NCBI RefSeq assembly: GCF_013340285.1
Contig: NZ_BLVO01000013.1
Coordinates: forward strand, 541,574-605,573
Length of the DNA: 64,000 bases
Origin: Desulfovibrio subterraneus
GTDB lineage: Bacteria; Desulfobacterota; Desulfovibrionia; Desulfovibrionales; Desulfovibrionaceae
Reading direction: 5' to 3'
The notes beneath the pieces are model-generated. The model was given only the letters and a program-made list of their open reading frames with translations. It searched no databases and was not told the origin of the DNA. Of the stretch, positions 33,128 through 43,542 are shown one piece after another (the stretch's first letter is position 1; each line of letters opens with the position of its first letter). The translations under genes were made by a program, and so were the position numbers.

Positions 33128-33871
33128 ATGAAGCGTTACTTCTTTCTCATGGTCATGCTGCTGCTCATACCGTCGGGCGTTTGTGCCCAAGACTTGGGCG
33201 AAGTCATCGTTGTCGGGCCATCGTGGAACAAGTTTACCAATCATGATGGTACAGGTCTCTATCATGAGATTTTGGGCAGAATTTTTACGGAGCGCGGGGT
33301 TGCGATGCGACGGATTTATGTTTCTTCGCAGCGCGGCAATGATCTGGTCGCGTCGGGCAAGGCTGATATGATGACGTGCAGCGACAGCGCTTCTGCCCCG
33401 TTGTTTCTTGCGCGCTATCCCATGTATGAGGGAGAGTTTCACTGCTTCTATAACATCTTGCGGCAGCCGGAGTGGCATGGTCCGCAAACTATGTCCGGCA
33501 AGTCTGTGGTGTTCAGGCTGACATATTATTCCGCCAAAAACTTTCCTGAAGGCACCGTGCTCAAAGAGGTGCGCACCGCTGAAGCCGCCCTGGGGATGGT
33601 ACTGCTGGGGCATGCGGATTATTACATCGACGATCTGGAGTTCATCAAAGACTCCATGAAGCAGGGCACCATTCCGTTCAATGCCGGTGATTATGCGATA
33701 CAGGTCGCAGGCAGGCGGCAGTACTTTCCCGTGTTCCGCGAGTCCGAAAGAGGCAGGCAGCTGGAGGCGATGTATGCGCAGGGCATGGAAAAACTGCATG
33801 CATCCGGCGAGTTGCAGGCTATTTTTAAAAAATGGGGTTTTCCCTACCCGCACTACACATTCCCTGAATAA
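33128..33871 (+). CDS. Periplasmic solute-binding protein, family 3-like, copy 2
   Basis: A tandem paralogue of the preceding gene (247 residues). It shares [22 protein letters not shown], KADMMTC, [20 protein letters not shown] and the C-terminal KWGF-YP. The signal peptide ends GVCA/QDL. Divergence in lobe 2 and the central loop suggests a different ligand. It is 14 bases from the hybrid kinase start, so binding protein and kinase are likely translated from one message. No transporter subunits accompany it. Function as a periplasmic ligand sensor for the kinase is an inference from position. Confidence 0.75.
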   Translation: MKRYFFLMVMLLLIPSGVCAQDLGEVIVVGPSWNKFTNHDGTGLYHEILGRIFTERGVAMRRIYVSSQRGNDLVASGKADMMTCSDSASAPLFLARYPMYEGEFHCFYNILRQPEWHGPQTMSGKSVVFRLTYYSAKNFPEGTVLKEVRTAEAALGMVLLGHADYYIDDLEFIKDSMKQGTIPFNAGDYAIQVAGRRQYFPVFRESERGRQLEAMYAQGMEKLHASGELQAIFKKWGFPYPHYTFPE

Positions 33872-33885
33872 CCGCGGAGTGGAAT

Positions 33886-36360
33886 ATGCCTGAAGCGAAA
33901 CGCGGTCCTTTTTTTGTCCCCATCCGGAATTCGGTTGCGACCCTGCTGCTCAGCAAGGTGTTTCTGCTGTACGTTCTGGTGACATGCGTTCTCACTTCCG
34001 GGCAATTGGTTAACGAATATATCTCCACGCGCGACAAGGTGCACCGGTCCATCGCCTCACTTGAAACGGTGGTTTCCGAGGGGCTTGCCACGGCCATATA
34101 CAATGTGGATGAGTTGCAGATACGCACCATTGTAAATGGCATGCTTGAAACGCCGGAAGTGATAGGAGTGCGGGTAGAAACGGAATTTCAGGGCGCGTTC
34201 GAGGCAAATTCTCTTGAACGGCCATTGCCTTTTGCCGCACCGGCTTTCGGGGAACATGGCGTTCTGCTGAACGTGGAAGGCTGGGGAGAGCGCGAAGGTC
34301 TTTTCTGGAACACTTTTCCCGTCATGTATCACGAAACGGGAGGGGAGCCTTATATTATCGGGGCTCTGACCGTCTTTTCCAGTGAAAACGTCGTGCTTTC
34401 CGAGGTGTGGGAAGCGCTTGTCATCATACTGGTCAACGCCGTGATCAAGGCCGTTGCCCTGTGGGTCATTTTTCTCTGGTTTGCCCGCAAGATATTGTCC
34501 CGTCCCCTTGAAAAGCTCACTACAGCCACGGCAATGGTCAGTCTCGACAACCTGGAGACGGTGCAGGTGCCTGTGGAAACGGAAAACCGTAATGAATTGA
34601 CCGTGCTCGCGGAAACGTTCAACAGCATGCTTGCAAACCTGCTCGGTATGCGCCGCGAGTCGGAACGGCTGGCCATAAGTCTGCAGGAAGCCAGCAGGCA
34701 GGTTGAGGAATATAGCTGGTCACTTGAGGACAAGGTAGAGGAACGCACACGTCAGCTTGACGAAAAGAACGCGGAATTGCGTGAGGCCATCGACAGTCTG
34801 CAGCAGGCCAAGGAGCAGGCTGAGGCGGCCACCCGTTCGAAGAGCCAATTCCTTGCTACCATGAGCCATGAAATCCGGACGCCCATGAATGTGATTCTTG
34901 GCATGGCGGAGCTGTTGTCCGAGGCCGACCTTGCACGCGAGCAGCGCGAGAATGTGAAGGTGCTGCGTGCTGCCGGTGAAGGTTTGCTGGAGATCATCAA
35001 CGATATTCTGGATATATCCAAGGTCGAATCCGGCCAGTTCTCGCTGGAGCATATTGAATTTGATCTTCAGAGTCTGGTGGACAAAACCATCAGAACGCTG
35101 GCTGTGCGGGGGCATGAAAAGGGGCTGGAGATTGCGTGGCGTATTGCGCCGCAGGTTCCGCACAGGCTGATGGGAGATCCAACCAGGTTGCGGCAGGTGC
35201 TCATGAATCTGGTGGGCAATGCGGTTAAGTTCACCGAACGGGGTGAGGTTATCCTTGAGGTGGATGTGCATCCCGACAGCGCGGATGCAGGCTATCTGCT
35301 CTTTACCGTCCGTGATACGGGGATAGGGGTGCCGGTTGAGCAGCAGGGGCGCATTTTCGATATTTTTTCGCAGGGCGACTCATCCACAACGCGCAAGTTT
35401 GGCGGCACCGGCCTCGGCCTCGCCATCTCACGGCATCTGGTCACGCTCATGTCAGGGGAAATTGCCGTGCAGAGCGACGGGCATTCCGGTTCCGTGTTTG
35501 CCTTTTCGGCCCGGTTCGACATTGTCAGAGCCCAGCTCATGCAGCGCCAGACTCTGAGCGCAGTGGCAGGAAAGCGTGTGCTTGTTGTTGAGCCGCATGT
35601 CTTTACCCGCAGTCTGTTGCGTGAATACCTTGAGGATTTCGGTGCTGCCGTAGAGGTGTTGGGCAACAGGCAGGGCGTATCCGCATGCCTGCGTGAACTT
35701 GCCGCATCGGGGCGGCCGGCCGAGCTGGTGGTCACAACCTTGCCGGACGGCAGCGAAGGCGGAGAGGGATTCTCCGTGGCTTCCTATGTCGCTTCGCTTG
35801 TAGACGAGGGGGTGAGGCGGTGTGTGTTCCTGAGCACCATGGGAAACAGTGTGGGTAATGTGCCGCCGGGGCTTGCCTTTGCCACTCTGGTAAAGCCTGT
35901 GGCTCCGGCTCCGCTTGCAGAAGCGCTGAACGAGGCGCTTATATCACGGCCGGTTCCTCTGGCTGTGAAGGGACCCGACATCCGGCCTGAACGCCCCCTG
36001 CGCATTCTGCTGGTAGATGATTCACCGAATAACCGCATGGTGGTAGAACTGTTCCTTCGTCGTTCGCCCCACGAGCTTGTTATGGCCGAAAACGGAGTAG
36101 AGGGAGTGGAACGCTTTGCCGAGGGGCATTTTGATGTGGTGCTCATGGATATTGAAATGCCGGTCATGGACGGGATAGCGGCAACGTTGCGCATACGTGA
36201 GATGGAAAAGGAGCAGGGAACGGGGAAGGTTCCCATAATCGCGCTGACGGCCCACGCGCTTGATGAAGAGAAGACAAGGGCTTTTGCAGCGGGGTGTACA
36301 GGATTTTTGACTAAGCCGGTAAATAAGAACGTTTTACTGGCCGAACTTTCCCGAGTGTAA
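33886..36360 (+). CDS. Hybrid sensor histidine kinase with degenerate and intact receiver domains
   Basis: An 824-residue inner-membrane kinase. One helix (about 18-40) and a second (about 178-200) bound a roughly 135-residue periplasmic sensor domain. HAMP (about 200-255), a coiled coil and a HisKA domain with phospho-His328 (MSHEIRTP) follow. The ATPase domain has [19 protein letters not shown] and [11 protein letters not shown] first receiver-like domain (about 563-690) lacks the phosphorylatable Asp (VVTTLPDG) and is probably inert. A second receiver (704-824) has the acidic pair 711-712, Asp755 and Lys810 and should be active. No Hpt domain is fused. A separate Hpt protein is encoded at 38766, 2.4 kb downstream past groESL. 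Two binding proteins precede it directly. Confidence 0.9.
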   Translation: MPEAKRGPFFVPIRNSVATLLLSKVFLLYVLVTCVLTSGQLVNEYISTRDKVHRSIASLETVVSEGLATAIYNVDELQIRTIVNGMLETPEVIGVRVETEFQGAFEANSLERPLPFAAPAFGEHGVLLNVEGWGEREGLFWNTFPVMYHETGGEPYIIGALTVFSSENVVLSEVWEALVIILVNAVIKAVALWVIFLWFARKILSRPLEKLTTATAMVSLDNLETVQVPVETENRNELTVLAETFNSMLANLLGMRRESERLAISLQEASRQVEEYSWSLEDKVEERTRQLDEKNAELREAIDSLQQAKEQAEAATRSKSQFLATMSHEIRTPMNVILGMAELLSEADLAREQRENVKVLRAAGEGLLEIINDILDISKVESGQFSLEHIEFDLQSLVDKTIRTLAVRGHEKGLEIAWRIAPQVPHRLMGDPTRLRQVLMNLVGNAVKFTERGEVILEVDVHPDSADAGYLLFTVRDTGIGVPVEQQGRIFDIFSQGDSSTTRKFGGTGLGLAISRHLVTLMSGEIAVQSDGHSGSVFAFSARFDIVRAQLMQRQTLSAVAGKRVLVVEPHVFTRSLLREYLEDFGAAVEVLGNRQGVSACLRELAASGRPAELVVTTLPDGSEGGEGFSVASYVASLVDEGVRRCVFLSTMGNSVGNVPPGLAFATLVKPVAPAPLAEALNEALISRPVPLAVKGPDIRPERPLRILLVDDSPNNRMVVELFLRRSPHELVMAENGVEGVERFAEGHFDVVLMDIEMPVMDGIAATLRIREMEKEQGTGKVPIIALTAHALDEEKTRAFAAGCTGFLTKPVNKNVLLAELSRV

Positions 36361-36568
36361 CTTGCTGTTTTTTCATGAATTTAAAATTAAAATGAAAAAA
36401 AATGCACTTGCCCCCTTTTCAAGGCGAAAAAGTGTTTTATTATCCCGTCAACGTTTGGGATGTTGATCCCGGCGTTGAACCCGCCCGCTGATTCAGCGGG
36501 AATTTACTGTAAAAAACTGCGGTTGCCACCGCGCCGTGCGCGGACCTGTCCTATCGTCATGCAACATG

Positions 36569-36597
36569 TTGCAAGGCGGGGCAGGAAGGGGTACACA
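36569..36597 (+). promoter_or_regulatory. groES promoter
   Basis: TTGCAA (36569-36574), a 17-base spacer and TACACA (36592-36597), ending 11 bases before the CIRCE operator. The upstream part of this gap (36361-36568) is AT-rich near 36370-36440 and shows no gene. Confidence 0.6.
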
Positions 36598-36608
36598 GCC
36601 GCTTGGTA

Positions 36609-36635
36609 TTGGCACTCGAAGAGTCAGAGTGCTAA
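36609..36635 (+). promoter_or_regulatory. CIRCE operator (HrcA site) of groESL
   Basis: TTGGCACTC-N9-GAGTGCTAA matches the CIRCE consensus TTAGCACTC-N9-GAGTGCTAA with one change in the left arm. It lies just after the promoter and 40 bases before groES. HrcA repression released by heat or misfolded-protein load is therefore expected. hrcA itself is not in the window. Confidence 0.93.
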
Positions 36636-36675
36636 CAAAAAAAGTTGAATATGAAAAATGTTGGAGGTTTATAAC

Positions 36676-36960
36676 ATGAATCTGAAGCCTTTGAGCGATC
36701 GCGTTCTGGTTAAGCGTCTTGAAGCCGAAGAAAAGACCGCCGGTGGTCTCTACATTCCCGATACCGCCAAGGAAAAGCCCTCTCGCGGCGAAATCGTTGC
36801 GGTTGGCCCCGGCAAGGTTGAAAACGGCAACAACATTGCCATGACCGTTGCAGTCGGCAACGTTGTTCTCTTCAACAAGTACGCCGGCACCGAGATCAAG
36901 ATCGACGGCAACGATTTCCTTGTAATGCGCGAAGACGACATTCTCGCCATCATCGCCTAA
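36676..36960 (+). CDS. groES: Co-chaperonin GroES
   Basis: GroES caps the GroEL folding chamber. The 94-residue protein starts [21 protein letters not shown] lies eight bases before the ATG at 36676, and six upstream in-frame residues are rejected. The mobile loop [18 protein letters not shown] and the roof-region GPGKVENG are present. It is under CIRCE control and 39 bases ahead of groEL in one operon. Confidence 0.97.
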   Translation: MNLKPLSDRVLVKRLEAEEKTAGGLYIPDTAKEKPSRGEIVAVGPGKVENGNNIAMTVAVGNVVLFNKYAGTEIKIDGNDFLVMREDDILAIIA

Positions 36961-38634
<1,674 letters not shown>

Positions 38635-38659
38635 GCATCCGCTGGCAACATTGCCTTTT

Positions 38660-38690
38660 GGGGCCGGAGATTTCTCCGGCCCTTTTTTTT
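38660..38690 (+). terminator. groESL terminator
   Basis: A 9-bp GC-rich stem (GGGCCGGAG with CTCCGGCCC) is followed by eight T. Confidence 0.92.
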
Positions 38691-38765
38691 GTCTTGAATC
38701 CGGTATATATAGTCCCGTCCACACTCTGCAATACAGTGATATCAAGTCAGAAAGGGGAGACCTCA

Positions 38766-39086
38766 ATGGTGCTGAACAGGCATGGAGCCATGCAGTTGCT
38801 CGGGCTGGATGCAGATTGCTATGAAGAACTGCTCAACGTCATGCGCGGGGAAGTGGGGGAGTGGCTCATTTTTTTTCAGCAGGCAGACCGCTGCGAGACA
38901 GAAATGCTGCGTGCACGCGCGCACAGGCTCAAAAGTGACGCCGCAAATATCGGCGCTGAGCGAGTTAGACATGCCGCACGTGTTCTTGAGCAGGCAATAC
39001 GTGAAAAACAGCAGGCCGATGAGGTCGAGCACTTCAGAAGGCTGCTCGTACAGGAGCTTCGTGAGCTTGAACGGGCAATAGTCTGA
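38766..39086 (+). CDS. Stand-alone histidine phosphotransfer (Hpt) protein
   Basis: A 106-residue helical protein with the Hpt signature ARAHRLKSDAANIGAERV, where His53 would accept the phosphoryl group. Hpt proteins relay phosphate from a hybrid kinase receiver to a response regulator. AAGGGGAGA lies six bases before the ATG at 38766. A longer in-frame reading starting inside groEL is a shadow. The hybrid kinase at 33886-36360 lacks its own Hpt and is the nearest possible partner, but no matching DNA-binding response regulator is adjacent. The pairing is a guess from proximity. Confidence 0.8.
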   Translation: MVLNRHGAMQLLGLDADCYEELLNVMRGEVGEWLIFFQQADRCETEMLRARAHRLKSDAANIGAERVRHAARVLEQAIREKQQADEVEHFRRLLVQELRELERAIV

Positions 39087-39235
39087 CGGAATAATTCCAT
39101 GGTTTCGCCGTTCCGGCGGGCACATGGCCCTAAAGAAATGCCGCTTTTCTGTCGATGAGGGTATGTAGGACTACGGCAGGCTGTCTTCCGTGGGGCTTTA
39201 TAGTGCCTGAATGGACCAGGATAGAGGTACCGGCC

Positions 39236-39976
39236 ATGAAATATAGTTTTTTCCGGAGCGGAGCGCCTTGCGCGGCGGCCGTGACAACCGCGGTAACTGT
39301 GGCAGCACTGGCTTTGACGGTGTTGCTCTCGGGCTGCGTGTTGTATCGCTCGCAGATTCCCGTTGCCACGACGTACGAGGCGGAACCGCAGTACAAGATG
39401 CAGTCGGCAGGGCACTGGCAGGTGCTGGCCTCGGATGTGGCGGACAGGATTTTGAAGGCCATTGAAGACCGTGACGACCTGCTCATGAAGCCCCTGTATC
39501 TCGAGCCGCCCAACAGCAGGCCTTTTTCTCTGGGCTTCTATAAGCTGCTGACTTCGGAACTTGTTTCGCGGGGCATGCAGGTTTCCCTTGAGCGGGAGAG
39601 CGATGTGGTCGATGTGGATTACGATGTGCTCGCCGTGCTGCATAATGACCGCATGCAGCGGCCTCCCATCGGCACCTTTACCACCATCGGTGCGGGCGTG
39701 AGCGCCGCAAGGGCGCTGAACTCCATGGCTGAATGGATTCCGGCTGCCATTGGCGCCGGAGTGCTGGCCGACCTTGCTGGCGGCGCAATCACCAGTTCTT
39801 CCAACCGCGAAGTGCTCATTTCCGTTTCCATGTCATACAACAACCGATATGTCGTCCATACTTCCTCCGTTTATTACATCAACGACCCCGATTTCGAGCA
39901 GTTTGTCGATCCCGAGGCCCGCGGCCATTATGTCCAGGAATTCAAGGCCCGTCCCGTGCGGGTTACCGCACAGTAG
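39236..39976 (+). CDS. Predicted outer-membrane or periplasmic lipoprotein, partner of FlgO-family protein
   Basis: A 246-residue protein with an atypically long signal sequence. The lipobox LLSGC places the lipidated Cys at residue 34. The next residue is Val rather than Asp, so sorting to the outer membrane is expected. AGAGGT precedes the ATG at 39236. The mature part begins with a basic-hydrophobic stretch, then an alternating strand-helix segment (LGFYKLLTSELVSRGMQVSLE) reminiscent of the FlgO/LPP20 fold. It also has a Gly/Ala-rich membrane-like segment (about residues 160-185). I do not recognise a specific family. It is nine bases ahead of the FlgO-family gene, so the two probably form a complex in the outer membrane. 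Confidence 0.7.
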   Translation: MKYSFFRSGAPCAAAVTTAVTVAALALTVLLSGCVLYRSQIPVATTYEAEPQYKMQSAGHWQVLASDVADRILKAIEDRDDLLMKPLYLEPPNSRPFSLGFYKLLTSELVSRGMQVSLERESDVVDVDYDVLAVLHNDRMQRPPIGTFTTIGAGVSAARALNSMAEWIPAAIGAGVLADLAGGAITSSSNREVLISVSMSYNNRYVVHTSSVYYINDPDFEQFVDPEARGHYVQEFKARPVRVTAQ

Positions 39977-39985
39977 GAGAAGCAT

Positions 39986-40870
39986 ATGAAACGTCTGATT
40001 ATGGTATGCGCATTTATACTGCTTCTGCTGACGGTGGTTGCTGCTGCGGCCGGTCCCGGCGCCATGCCGAGACAGCCCATGCACAGCGATACCTCGCTGG
40101 CTGCATTTCCCGCAGGCTCTATTATTACGGGATCAAGCCAGATGGCTGCCGATGCGTTGCATCAGGTCATGATGGGGCGGCTGAGCAAGGAAAGTCCGGT
40201 GCTTGTGGCCACCATGGTGCAGCTTGACGATCTGGAGAAAAGCTCCACGCTGGGTCGCATGGTGATGCAGCAGGTGGCATCGCGCCTCAGTCAGTACGGC
40301 TACCGCGTGATTGAGTCCCGTTTGCGCATGGATATGTCCATCCGCCCTCGTGAGGGCGAATTCATGCTTACCCGTGAAGTGGCGCGGCTGATGCAGACCC
40401 AGTATGCGGCGCAGGCGGTTCTGGTGGGTAGTTACGTGGAAAGTCCGGCATCCGTGTTCTGCTCGCTGCGTCTCATCAGGCTGGATGACGGCGCGGTTGT
40501 TGCTGCCTATGAGTACCAGTTGCCTAATGGCGGCGAGGTGCGGTCCATGCTGCGCAAGGATAGAAAGGCACCTGTGGATGTTGACCCCGTCTGGTCGGAA
40601 CACTCCCGCAGGCAGGCCGCATATGTTCCCAACGGTGCCGCCTTGCCACCAGTGCAGAAGTTCGGCATGGTACGCAGTGAAGTTCCGGTCTTTCAGGGAA
40701 ATACCTTTCAAGGGGGTGCCGGTGCCGCAAGGCAACCCGCAGCGGGCCTGCAAACGGCTCCTCCTCTTGCAGGCATGCCGGTTCTCGGCCCGCCTGACAG
40801 GGTGACACAGTCGCCGGAGCCTGACCCCGGAGCTCAGGTGCTCGGGCCGCCCGAGCCAGCTATCCGGTAG
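39986..40870 (+). CDS. FlgO-family outer-membrane protein
   Basis: FlgO-domain proteins are surface-associated and, in Vibrio, needed for flagellar stability. The 294-residue protein has a signal peptide (ending VAAAA/GPGA). Its FlgO-like domain (about residues 48-190) contains VATMVQLDDLEKSSTLGRMV, SRLSQYGYRVIESRL, LTREVARL and AQAVLVGSYV. The C-terminal 90 residues are Pro/Gly-rich and low-complexity (PVLGPPD and VLGPPEP repeats). GTAGGAG precedes the ATG. It is coupled to the lipoprotein gene just upstream. No other flagellar genes are in the window, so a flagellar role is only inferred from the family. Confidence 0.8.
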   Translation: MKRLIMVCAFILLLLTVVAAAAGPGAMPRQPMHSDTSLAAFPAGSIITGSSQMAADALHQVMMGRLSKESPVLVATMVQLDDLEKSSTLGRMVMQQVASRLSQYGYRVIESRLRMDMSIRPREGEFMLTREVARLMQTQYAAQAVLVGSYVESPASVFCSLRLIRLDDGAVVAAYEYQLPNGGEVRSMLRKDRKAPVDVDPVWSEHSRRQAAYVPNGAALPPVQKFGMVRSEVPVFQGNTFQGGAGAARQPAAGLQTAPPLAGMPVLGPPDRVTQSPEPDPGAQVLGPPEPAIR

Positions 40871-41050
40871 AGTTGCTGCCTTTGCCGAAAGATGCCGATG
40901 TACGTAAAAATAATGTTCTGCGGCATCTTTGGGCTTGTAATTATGGATGAAACAGCCTATGGATTTCGCGCGATACCGTGAGACGGTTGGTTTGAACTAA
41001 CTATCTGCTGAGTCTTCCGGTGGTTCGCGAGAACATTCCCCCTGTCAAGC

Positions 41051-41079
41051 TTGACGCGGGCCGTTTTACACTGTAAAAA
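41051..41079 (+). promoter_or_regulatory. rpmH promoter
   Basis: TTGACG (41051-41056), a 17-base spacer and TAAAAA (41074-41079). The -35 is part of the inverted repeat GTCAAG/CTTGAC (41044-41055). The preceding 180 bases show no gene. Confidence 0.5.
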
Positions 41080-41111
41080 GGTCCGTTCATTTTTTTAAAG
41101 GAGAACCTTCC

Positions 41112-41246
41112 ATGAAGAGAACGTATCAGCCGAGCAAACTCAGACGTGCCAGAGCATGCGGCTTCCGCTCCCGCCTTAAGTCCGCCAGCGGCCGTGCCGT
41201 ATTGGCCCGTCGTCGTGCTAAGGGGCGTAAGAGATTATCCGCCTAA
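41112..41246 (+). CDS. rpmH: 50S ribosomal protein L34
   Basis: Forty-four codons encode [20 protein letters not shown] and a Lys/Arg-rich remainder ending GRKRLSA, the invariant L34 pattern. AAGGAGA precedes the ATG. It heads the rpmH-rnpA-yidD-yidC-khpB-mnmE cluster found near the origin in many bacteria; dnaA is not upstream here. Confidence 0.97.
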   Translation: MKRTYQPSKLRRARACGFRSRLKSASGRAVLARRRAKGRKRLSA

Positions 41247-41266
41247 CGCATTCGCGCGAGCATCGT

Positions 41267-41623
41267 TTGATCCGGCGGCCTGATTTTGTCAGCTGTTACA
41301 ATGCAGGCCGCCGTTACTTTTCCAAGAATTTCATCCTGTTTGTGCTGCCTCGTCCCTCAGTTCAGCTGAGTTGGCGTATGGGCATGGCAGTGACGAAAAA
41401 GACAGGGACGGCAGTCGTGCGTAATCGCGTCAAGCGCGTGATACGTGAGTTTTTCCGGCTCAACCAGCGTGAGGTCTGCGACGGCTTTGACGTCGTTGTG
41501 GTGCCAAAGCGCAGTCTCAACCCCGAGCGGGTAAGCCTTGATATGGTTTCGCAGGAATTATTGCCAATAATTCAAAATGTCTGCGGCCAGCTTACCCAAG
41601 AGACGGGAAACGAAGCGCCATGA
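41267..41623 (+). CDS. rnpA: Ribonuclease P protein component
   Basis: RnpA binds the RNase P RNA that matures tRNA 5' ends. The signature [11 protein letters not shown] is at residues 52-61 and the hydrophobic core FVLPRPS... and FDVVVVPKR is intact. The coordinate uses the first conventional codon, TTG 41267, but this start has no ribosome-binding site. The same frame is open from 41231, encoding [15 protein letters not shown], whose REHRLIRR part matches the usual RnpA N-terminus. An ATT at 41234 with AAGGGG eight bases upstream may be the true start. That would make rnpA overlap rpmH. The 3' end overlaps yidD by four bases. Confidence 0.93.
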   Translation: MIRRPDFVSCYNAGRRYFSKNFILFVLPRPSVQLSWRMGMAVTKKTGTAVVRNRVKRVIREFFRLNQREVCDGFDVVVVPKRSLNPERVSLDMVSQELLPIIQNVCGQLTQETGNEAP

Positions 41624-41874
41624 AATTATTTGCCCGAACCATACTGGTGTTGCCTATCCGCTTTTACCAGTTGTGTATTTCACCGTTTACGCCCCCAGCC
41701 TGCCGTTTTGTACCCACGTGTTCGGAGTATGCGGTCGAGGCGATCTCCCGTCACGGCGTCCTGCGGGGCACCGGTCTTGCCGTCTGGCGAATTTTACGAT
41801 GTCATCCCTTCAGCCGAGGCGGTTACGATCCCGTTCCCCCTTCCCGGCATCAATCCCCCCTCGCACAGGAGTAA
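41620..41874 (+). CDS. yidD: Membrane protein insertion efficiency factor YidD
   Basis: A small (84 residues) inner-face membrane-associated protein that aids YidC. It has the conserved [17 protein letters not shown] and [11 protein letters not shown] blocks with three cysteines, and a C-terminal [12 protein letters not shown] motif. The ATG overlaps the rnpA stop (ATGA). Confidence 0.95.
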   Translation: MKLFARTILVLPIRFYQLCISPFTPPACRFVPTCSEYAVEAISRHGVLRGTGLAVWRILRCHPFSRGGYDPVPPSRHQSPLAQE

Positions 41875-41887
41875 TTGAGGTCCAACC

Positions 41888-43501
41888 ATGATGGATAATA
41901 AGCGTTTGTTGATCGCTGTGGCGCTCTGTTTAGCAGTGACCGTAGGCTGGAATTTCCTTGCTGAACATATGGGCTGGCTGCCCAAGCCGGCCGAGCAGCA
42001 GGTAGCAACTGCTTCCGAAGCAGGCAACGTTAACGTGCAGGCAACGACCGCAGCAGATGCGGACCAGCCTGCCGTTCCTGTTTTTCAGCCCTCCGAAGGG
42101 CGTGAAGTAACCGTTTCCACCCCCCTGTACACCGCAGTGATGCACTCTCAGGGCGGCGTTATGAAGAGCTTCCAGCTCAAGGAGTACAAGGCTACTCTCG
42201 ACGCTGGTTCCCCCTCTGTCGACATGGTGGGCGAGGCAGCTTCCCAGATGGGTGATCTCGGTATCATGCTGGATGGCAAGCGCACATGGCTGGAAGGCCA
42301 GTGGAGCTTTGCCGGTGAAAATCTTTCCCTTGATGGCAACGCCAGCGGCCTGCTGGTGTTTACCGGTGAAGTGGAAGGCATCCGTGTTATTCGCGAGATG
42401 CACTTCTTCGCCGATTCCTATGTGGTTAAGGAAAAAGTGCGCCTTGTGAATGCGGGAGAAACTCCCCGCAGTGTCCGTCTTGACTTCACCCTTGGTTCAA
42501 GCCCCATCGAATCGGCCCACAGCCGTTACAATCCCACCAAGATTGCATGGTTCTCCGATTCTGAAGGCCTTGATTACGAATCCGACCTCGAAGAGCTCGA
42601 AAAGGGTTTTGCCAAGAGCCTGCCCCTGCGTTGGGCAGGTGTGGAAAGCAACTACTTCCTTGCAGCTGTTGCCCCTGAAGGAAGCGATGTGGCACTCAAG
42701 GCCAAGTTCCAGCATGGTGTCTACCGCGTTGCCATAGAGCGCGATGCCATCGGCCTTGCCCCCGGAGCCGAAGTGGAACTCGGCACCAACTACTTCCTTG
42801 GCCCCAAGCTTGCCCAGGCCCTGGAGTCCGCGCCTAATATGCTCGGTGCTTCCATCGACTACGGCATGTTCAGTATTCTGGCCAAGCCCCTGTTGAAGAT
42901 GATCAACTTCTTCCACGGGTATGTGGGGAACTATGGTGTGGCTATCATCATCTTGACCATTCTGATCAAGCTGCTGTTCTGGCCCCTTTCCCACAAGAGC
43001 TACAAGTCCATGGAGCAGATGAAGAAGCTGCAGCCCATGATGCAGAAGATTCGTGAAAAGCATGCTGACGACCGCGAACGGCAGAACCAGGAGGTCATGA
43101 ACCTCTACAAGACCTATAAGGTCAATCCTGCCGGCGGCTGTCTGCCCATGCTCGTTCAGATTCCCGTGTTCTTCGGCCTGTATCAGGCTCTGCTGAACTC
43201 GATCGAACTGCGTCATGCTTCTTTTATCACGTATCTGCCCTTCACGGACAAGATCTGGCTTGCGGACCTTTCCGCAGCCGACCCCTTCTACATTACCCCC
43301 ATTGTCATGGGGCTGACCATGCTGTTGCAGCAGATGATGACACCCAGCACCGGAGACCCGGTCCAGAAGAAGATGATGATGTTCATGCCCCTGGTGTTCA
43401 CCTTCATGTTCCTGAACTTCCCCGCTGGTCTTGTCGTGTACTGGTTGGTTAACAACGTACTCTCCATAGCCCAGCAGTGGTTCATGCTCCGCAAGGCCTG
43501 A
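41888..43501 (+). CDS. yidC: Membrane protein insertase YidC
   Basis: YidC inserts and folds inner-membrane proteins with or without SecYEG. The 537-residue protein has the Gram-negative layout. An N-terminal helix (about 5-22) is followed by a large periplasmic beta domain (about 60-320) and five C-terminal helices. Marker sequences are GNYGVAIIILTILIKLLFWP with the KS-YKSM cytoplasmic loop, NPAGGCLPMLVQIPVFFGLY, and FPAGLVVYWLVNNVLSIAQQ. GAGGT precedes the ATG pair at 41888/41891. It follows yidD by 13 bases. Confidence 0.97.
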   Translation: MMDNKRLLIAVALCLAVTVGWNFLAEHMGWLPKPAEQQVATASEAGNVNVQATTAADADQPAVPVFQPSEGREVTVSTPLYTAVMHSQGGVMKSFQLKEYKATLDAGSPSVDMVGEAASQMGDLGIMLDGKRTWLEGQWSFAGENLSLDGNASGLLVFTGEVEGIRVIREMHFFADSYVVKEKVRLVNAGETPRSVRLDFTLGSSPIESAHSRYNPTKIAWFSDSEGLDYESDLEELEKGFAKSLPLRWAGVESNYFLAAVAPEGSDVALKAKFQHGVYRVAIERDAIGLAPGAEVELGTNYFLGPKLAQALESAPNMLGASIDYGMFSILAKPLLKMINFFHGYVGNYGVAIIILTILIKLLFWPLSHKSYKSMEQMKKLQPMMQKIREKHADDRERQNQEVMNLYKTYKVNPAGGCLPMLVQIPVFFGLYQALLNSIELRHASFITYLPFTDKIWLADLSAADPFYITPIVMGLTMLLQQMMTPSTGDPVQKKMMMFMPLVFTFMFLNFPAGLVVYWLVNNVLSIAQQWFMLRKA

Positions 43502-43542
43502 TGCCTTGCCTTTTAATCGCGAGTACCTCTTGAGGTGAATGC

